Positions 30,698 to 35,882 of a stretch of DNA of 35,882 nt are shown here, one piece after another. Origin of the DNA: Streptomyces sp. A012304 (GTDB taxonomy: Bacteria > Actinomycetota > Actinomycetes > Streptomycetales > Streptomycetaceae); the NCBI RefSeq assembly GCF_026008495.1, contig NZ_BQUN01000179.1:1-35882 (forward strand). The letters are read 5' to 3'. Below the pieces are notes generated by a model. That model did not search any database, was not told the origin of the DNA, and saw nothing but the letters and a program-made list of their open reading frames with translations. Each line of letters begins with the position of its first letter. The first letter of the stretch is position 1. Made by a program: the position numbers and the translations under genes.

Positions 30698-31501
30698 ATG
30701 AACGAACAGCCCCCCTCCCGCCCCCGTCCGTCGGAGGTCGTCTCGACGCACTCCGTGTTCGGCGCGCCCTGCTGGGTGAGCCTGACCAGCCGCGATCTGG
30801 AGGCCACCCAGGAGTTCTACGGTGCCGTGCTGGGCTGGCAGTGGCGCCGGGGCGGCCTGGGCGACCATTTCCGGACCGCGCTGGTCGACGACGTCCCTGT
30901 GGCCGGGGTCGCCGCGGTGGCCTCGATGTGGCAGATGGCGGTGGCCTGGACGCCGTACTTCGCCGTGTCCAGCGCGGACGTGGCCGCGGCCCGGGCCCGG
31001 GAGCGCGGCGGGACGGTCGCCGTGGGGCCGATCTCCCTGCCGCCCGGTCGGGCGGCGCTGCTGGCCGACCGGGAGGGCGCGACCTTCGGCATCTGGGAGG
31101 GTGAGCTGATCGGCAACTGGGAGGCCTGGCGCCAGGCGGCCCCCGCCTTCATCCGGTTGCACACCCGCGACGCCTTCGACTCCGCGATCTTCTACGGCGA
31201 GATCCTCGACTGGGCCACGGACCGGCCCGGCTGCTGCGAGGTCCACTACGAGAGCGGCGAGGTCGTGCTGCGCAGCCGGGGCGACATCGTGGCCCGGATC
31301 GAGTCGGGTGCTCTGGAGGCGGCCCCGGACCCGACGATCCGGCCGCACTGGCAGGTCCACTTCGCCGTGGCGGACGTGTCGGCGTGCGCGCGCGCCGCGG
31401 AGCAGCACGGCGGCAGCGTCCTCGGCAAGGGCGCCGACGAGGCCGTCCTGCGCGACCCCGACGGCGCCCAGTTCACGGTGACCTCCCACCGCGAGCGCTG
31501 A
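30698..31501 (+). CDS. VOC-family protein with two glyoxalase-like domains
   Basis: 267 residues. Two vicinal-oxygen-chelate modules: first GAPCWVSLTSRDLEATQEFYGAVLGW (residues 23-48, in parts) ending PGRAALLADREGATFGIWEG; second AFIRLHTRDAFDSAIFYGEILDW (about 149-171, in parts) ending EAVLRDPDGAQFTV. The strand and FYG spacing are typical of hydroxylase or resistance-type proteins in Streptomyces, often stress-linked. Metal ligands are not obvious, so catalytic activity is uncertain. ATG 30698 is chosen because the domain begins 20 residues later and AGGAA lies upstream; longer frames run into the ANTAR remnant. Confidence 0.87.
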   Translation: MNEQPPSRPRPSEVVSTHSVFGAPCWVSLTSRDLEATQEFYGAVLGWQWRRGGLGDHFRTALVDDVPVAGVAAVASMWQMAVAWTPYFAVSSADVAAARARERGGTVAVGPISLPPGRAALLADREGATFGIWEGELIGNWEAWRQAAPAFIRLHTRDAFDSAIFYGEILDWATDRPGCCEVHYESGEVVLRSRGDIVARIESGALEAAPDPTIRPHWQVHFAVADVSACARAAEQHGGSVLGKGADEAVLRDPDGAQFTVTSHRER

Positions 31502-31522
31502 GGCCCCGGCCCGAGGTTCCCG

Positions 31523-33666
<2,144 letters not shown>

Positions 33667-33670
<4 letters not shown>

Positions 33671-34179
33671 CGGGCTTCCTCCAGGACGTCGTCCGTCTCG
33701 CGCCCCGGCGCGGCCAGCGCCGTCACCGGCAGGTCGCGCGGCACTTCCAGCGTCTCGCGCAGGTCCGGCTCCGGGACGGTCGGCACGAGCGGGGCGCGCT
33801 CGTCGGCGCGGGCGCGCCGCGAGAACCAGATGACCTTGCTGCCCGTGTCGGTGGCGCAGCAGCCCCAGCCGTCGCTCATGGCGGCGATGCGTTCCAGGCA
33901 GCCGCGCAGGTCCTGGTCCGGGCGCAGGTCGCGGTCGTCACCGCCGACGGCGGTGATCAGGTGCTGGCCGTTCCACCACATCTCGATCGAGGTGTGCTTG
34001 TCCGTGGCGTGCTCGTCGATGGCCTTCAGCAGGATCCCGGCGCCGCGGCACACGGGCTCGACGAGTTTCTCCAGGTCCCAGTACCTGAGGTGAGCGGCCA
34101 GTATGCGCCTGACCTGTCCGACCCGTTCCGGGCTGACATCCACGTCGAGGTGGTAGTAGCAGGGCACTGCGGTCTTCAT
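33667..34179 (-). CDS. Small HATPase-like regulatory protein next to glgX (N-box degenerate)
   Basis: 170 residues, ATG 34177-34179, after GAGGAG. Residues 8-120 follow the SpoIIAB-like anti-sigma ATPase pattern: YYHLDVDVSPERVGQVRRILAAHLRYW, VCRGAGILLKAIDEHA, TSIEMWWNGQHLITAV and a G-box-like GWGCCATDTGSKVIWFS, each given in parts. In active relatives the third block reads VxxLLTNVxxH with a Glu and an Asn. Here Ile49 and Ala53 sit there, so ATP-Mg binding is doubtful. It is coupled to glgX by a GTGA overlap. Small ATP-binding proteins of this class are seen beside glg genes in Streptomyces and are thought to be regulatory; function inferred. Confidence 0.75.
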
Positions 34180-34472
34180 CGTCGTTGGCTCCTCACCGGC
34201 GAGGCTCCCGCCTCTCCTCGACCCCGCGGGCCGAGCCCCGAACACGAAGCGTGAGCGTTGATCGCTCCTGAGTCACAACCACAGTGAGGCCGCTACGCCA
34301 TTCGTGCAACACGAGCACCCCAACATCAAGATCCAACAGGACGTTGGGTGATGCACCGTGCACCATAAGTGAAGGCCTCGGGAGGTTTGACGGTTTCGCA
34401 CCTCTGCGGACAGGGCCGACCCGCTCGTCGCGGGCGATGTACCTCTCGAACTCCCGGAAGGTGAACAGCGAC
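34180..34472. other. Intergenic region of lower GC between the glgX operon and the DUF5133 gene
   Basis: 293 bases between divergent starts. 34251-34380 is clearly poorer in GC than its surroundings. A possible rightward promoter is TTGGGT (34343-34348), 16 bases, TAAGTG (34365-34370). I see no convincing inverted repeat. A 93-codon minus-strand frame (34193-34474) starts on the same CATG as the DUF5133 gene; its first 20 codons have strong GC3 but the rest do not. Confidence 0.45.
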
Positions 34473-34775
34473 ATGCTGCTACCAGCGAAGACCGAAGTCG
34501 CCAGATGCTTGCGCAGTTACCGGGCCTGGGAGCGCGCGATGCTCGCGTGCCCCGGCGACCGCGCGGTGCGGGCCACCTTCGAGGACTGCGGATACACCCT
34601 GTGCGTGCTGATGGGCAAGCGTTGCGCGCGGGAGGCCGCGGACGCCGCCGAGCAGTATCTGCGCGGCGGTTCGGAATCCCGCGTCCGACGCGGCCGGTCG
34701 AAGCGGAAGAGGAAGAACGGCATGGCGCGGGTCGCGGCGCCAGTGCCGGTCCCGCATCTCGCGGCGGAGCGTTAA
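34473..34775 (+). CDS. DUF5133-like small protein
   Basis: 100 residues from ATG 34473. MLLPAKTEVARCLRSYRAWE followed by VRATFEDCGYTLCVLMGKR (each 20 or fewer) and AADAAEQYLRG matches the Streptomyces DUF5133 pattern of M-L-x-P at the start and YTLCV in the middle. The function of the family is unknown. The tail, about 30 residues, is basic (RVRRGRSKRKRKNG) and could bind nucleic acid. GGAAGG lies about 12 bases upstream, a rather long spacing. It sits between the divergent glgX and glgE transcripts, 74 bases before glgE, so it may share the glgE transcript. Confidence 0.72.
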   Translation: MLLPAKTEVARCLRSYRAWERAMLACPGDRAVRATFEDCGYTLCVLMGKRCAREAADAAEQYLRGGSESRVRRGRSKRKRKNGMARVAAPVPVPHLAAER

Positions 34776-34849
34776 CGCCCGCCGCATCAGCGGTCAGGGC
34801 ATCCAACAGCGGGCTACAGAAGCCATTTTCAGCACTGCGGAGGTGCAGC

Positions 34850-35882
34850 GTGAGGTCCACCAGAGCGATCGGGCGTATCCCGGTGAGGGACGTCCATCCG
34901 CGCGTGGATTGCGGCAGGCGACCGGCCAAGTCCGTGAGCGGGGAGACGTTCCGGATCACCGCGACGGTGTTCCGCGAGGGCCATGACGCCATCGGCGCCA
35001 ACGTGGTCCTCAAGGGCCCGGACGGCCGTCGCGGACCGTGGACGCCGATGCGTGAACTCGCGCCCGGCACCGACCGCTGGGGCGCGGACGTGACGCTGGA
35101 CGTGGTGGGCCACTGGACGTACACGGTGGAGGCCTGGAGCGACCCCGTGACGACGTGGCGCCGCATCGCCGAGATCAAGATCCCGGCGGGGATCGACCCG
35201 GGTCTGGTGCTGGAGGAGGGCGGGCAGCTGTACGAGCGGGCGGCGGCCCGGGCGCCGCGCGGGCCCGCGCGCACCGTGCTCCGGGAGACCGCGAGGACAC
35301 TGCTCGACGACTCCCTCCCGGTGCCGGAGCGCTACGCGGCGGCCCTGGCCCCGGAGGTGGACGAGGTCCTCGCCCGTCATCCCTTCCGCGAGTTCGTGAC
35401 GACCAGTGGCGCCCTGCCCCTGCTCGTGGAGCGGGAACGGGCCCTGTACGGCGCGTGGTACGAGTTCTTCCCGCGCTCGGAGGGCACGCCCGAGCGCCCG
35501 CACGGCACGTTCCGCACCGCCGCCCGCCGGCTGCCCGCGATCGCCGCGATGGGCTTCGACGTCGTCTACCTGCCGCCGATCCACCCCATCGGCACGACCT
35601 TCCGCAAGGGCCGCAACAACACGCTCACGCCCGGCCCGGACGACGTGGGCGTGCCCTGGGCGATCGGGTCGCCGGAGGGCGGGCACGACGCCGTCCACCC
35701 CGACCTCGGGACCCTGGAGGACTTCGTCTGGTTCGTGGGGCAGGCGGAGAAGCAGGGCCTGGAGGTCGCCCTCGACTTCGCCCTCCAGTGCTCGCCGGAC
35801 CATCCCTGGGTGCAGAAGCACCCCGAGTGGTTCCACCACCGGCCGGACGGCACGATCGCCTACGCCGAGAACCCGCCGAAGA
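34850..35882 (+). CDS. glgE: GlgE: alpha-1,4-glucan:maltose-1-phosphate maltosyltransferase (partial, N-terminal 344 residues)
   Basis: GTG 34850 follows GGAGG by 6 bases; the frame stays open to the window end. The N-terminal domain holds GRIPVRDVHPRVDCGRRPAK and ATVFREGHDAIGANVVLKGP (about 8-57), then PWTPMRELAPGTDRWGADV and HWTYTVEAWSDPVTTWRR. The GH13 barrel start is FRTAARRLPAIAAMGFDVVY, LPPIHPIGTTFRKGRNN, VPWAIGSPEGGHDAVHPDLG and LEVALDFALQCSPDHPWV. This order is that of Streptomyces GlgE, family GH13_3. The catalytic Asp and Glu lie beyond the window. GlgE extends linear alpha-1,4-glucan with maltose-1-phosphate made from trehalose by TreS and Pep2/Mak. Confidence 0.94.
   Translation, partial: MRSTRAIGRIPVRDVHPRVDCGRRPAKSVSGETFRITATVFREGHDAIGANVVLKGPDGRRGPWTPMRELAPGTDRWGADVTLDVVGHWTYTVEAWSDPVTTWRRIAEIKIPAGIDPGLVLEEGGQLYERAAARAPRGPARTVLRETARTLLDDSLPVPERYAAALAPEVDEVLARHPFREFVTTSGALPLLVERERALYGAWYEFFPRSEGTPERPHGTFRTAARRLPAIAAMGFDVVYLPPIHPIGTTFRKGRNNTLTPGPDDVGVPWAIGSPEGGHDAVHPDLGTLEDFVWFVGQAEKQGLEVALDFALQCSPDHPWVQKHPEWFHHRPDGTIAYAENPPK

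Noticed and set aside
34193..34474. Minus-strand 93-codon frame that starts on the same CATG as the DUF5133 gene
   Set aside because: Only its first 20 codons show strong GC3; the rest is mixed, no ribosome site or family motif is seen, and it overlaps the likely control region. It could be a relic, but I cannot support a gene.

Overview
The window is very GC-rich, with almost every codon ending in G or C, many GTG starts and tightly packed genes. It carries a conservon (cvn) operon, a GH64 glucanase, a SigB-type sigma factor and the GlgE/GlgX maltosyl-glucan genes. Together these point to a Streptomyces chromosome, probably an arm region rich in secreted and regulatory genes. The assignment comes from gene content and style, not from a database match.

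Layout: 1-4092 is the end of a conservon: the C-terminus of a CvnA-type sensor kinase, CvnB (roadblock), CvnC (DUF742), CvnD (small GTPase) and two cytochromes P450, CvnE and CvnF. All are joined by 4-base start/stop overlaps. The first P450 lacks the Arg of the K-helix ExxR motif, as in the CYP157 family; the second is a canonical CYP154-like enzyme. A two-part terminator and a 26-bp perfect palindrome separate it from a convergent PucR-type regulator (4261-5760). That regulator is translationally coupled to an orphan SecD-like fragment (5757-6116), whose start lies inside a 42-bp tandem repeat. Then come a YciO/Sua5 protein, a dienelactone hydrolase, a secreted GH64 beta-1,3-glucanase with a LacI-family-like operator, an S9 peptidase, an MHYT membrane protein, a metallophosphoesterase, an LLM flavin oxidoreductase and a secreted cupin behind a strong leader hairpin.

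15394-21277 holds a PAS-PAS-GAF-SpoIIE-HATPase phosphatase, a DoxX/peroxiredoxin pair, a divergent AraC regulator and Fsr-like MFS exporter, and a MarR regulator. 21392-27046 holds an ATP-dependent DNA ligase, a secreted necrosis-inducing (NPP1/NLP) protein, a questin-oxidase-like protein, an unrecognised protein, a second-type hemC and another unrecognised protein. 27237-29330 is a MarR/ABC-ATPase/permease drug-export operon read leftward from a perfect inverted-repeat operator. 29616-30407 is a SigB/SigF-family sigma factor with a SigB-type promoter, followed by a decayed ANTAR gene and a two-domain VOC protein. The right end is a glycogen/alpha-glucan locus: GlgX and a small HATPase-like protein leftward, a DUF5133 protein and GlgE (cut by the window end) rightward.

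Cross-cutting signals: eight genes start 6-8 bases after a TANNNT -10 element with no Shine-Dalgarno, a strong hint of leaderless mRNAs. Three convergent gene pairs end within 0-3 bases of each other. I found no tRNA, rRNA, IS element, CRISPR array or phage gene, and no clear wholly new multi-gene system. The most unusual items are the SecD-like orphan with its repeat, the phased CTCA repeat array at 11151-11218, the ANTAR remnant, the ExxR-less P450 and the degenerate N-box protein beside glgX.
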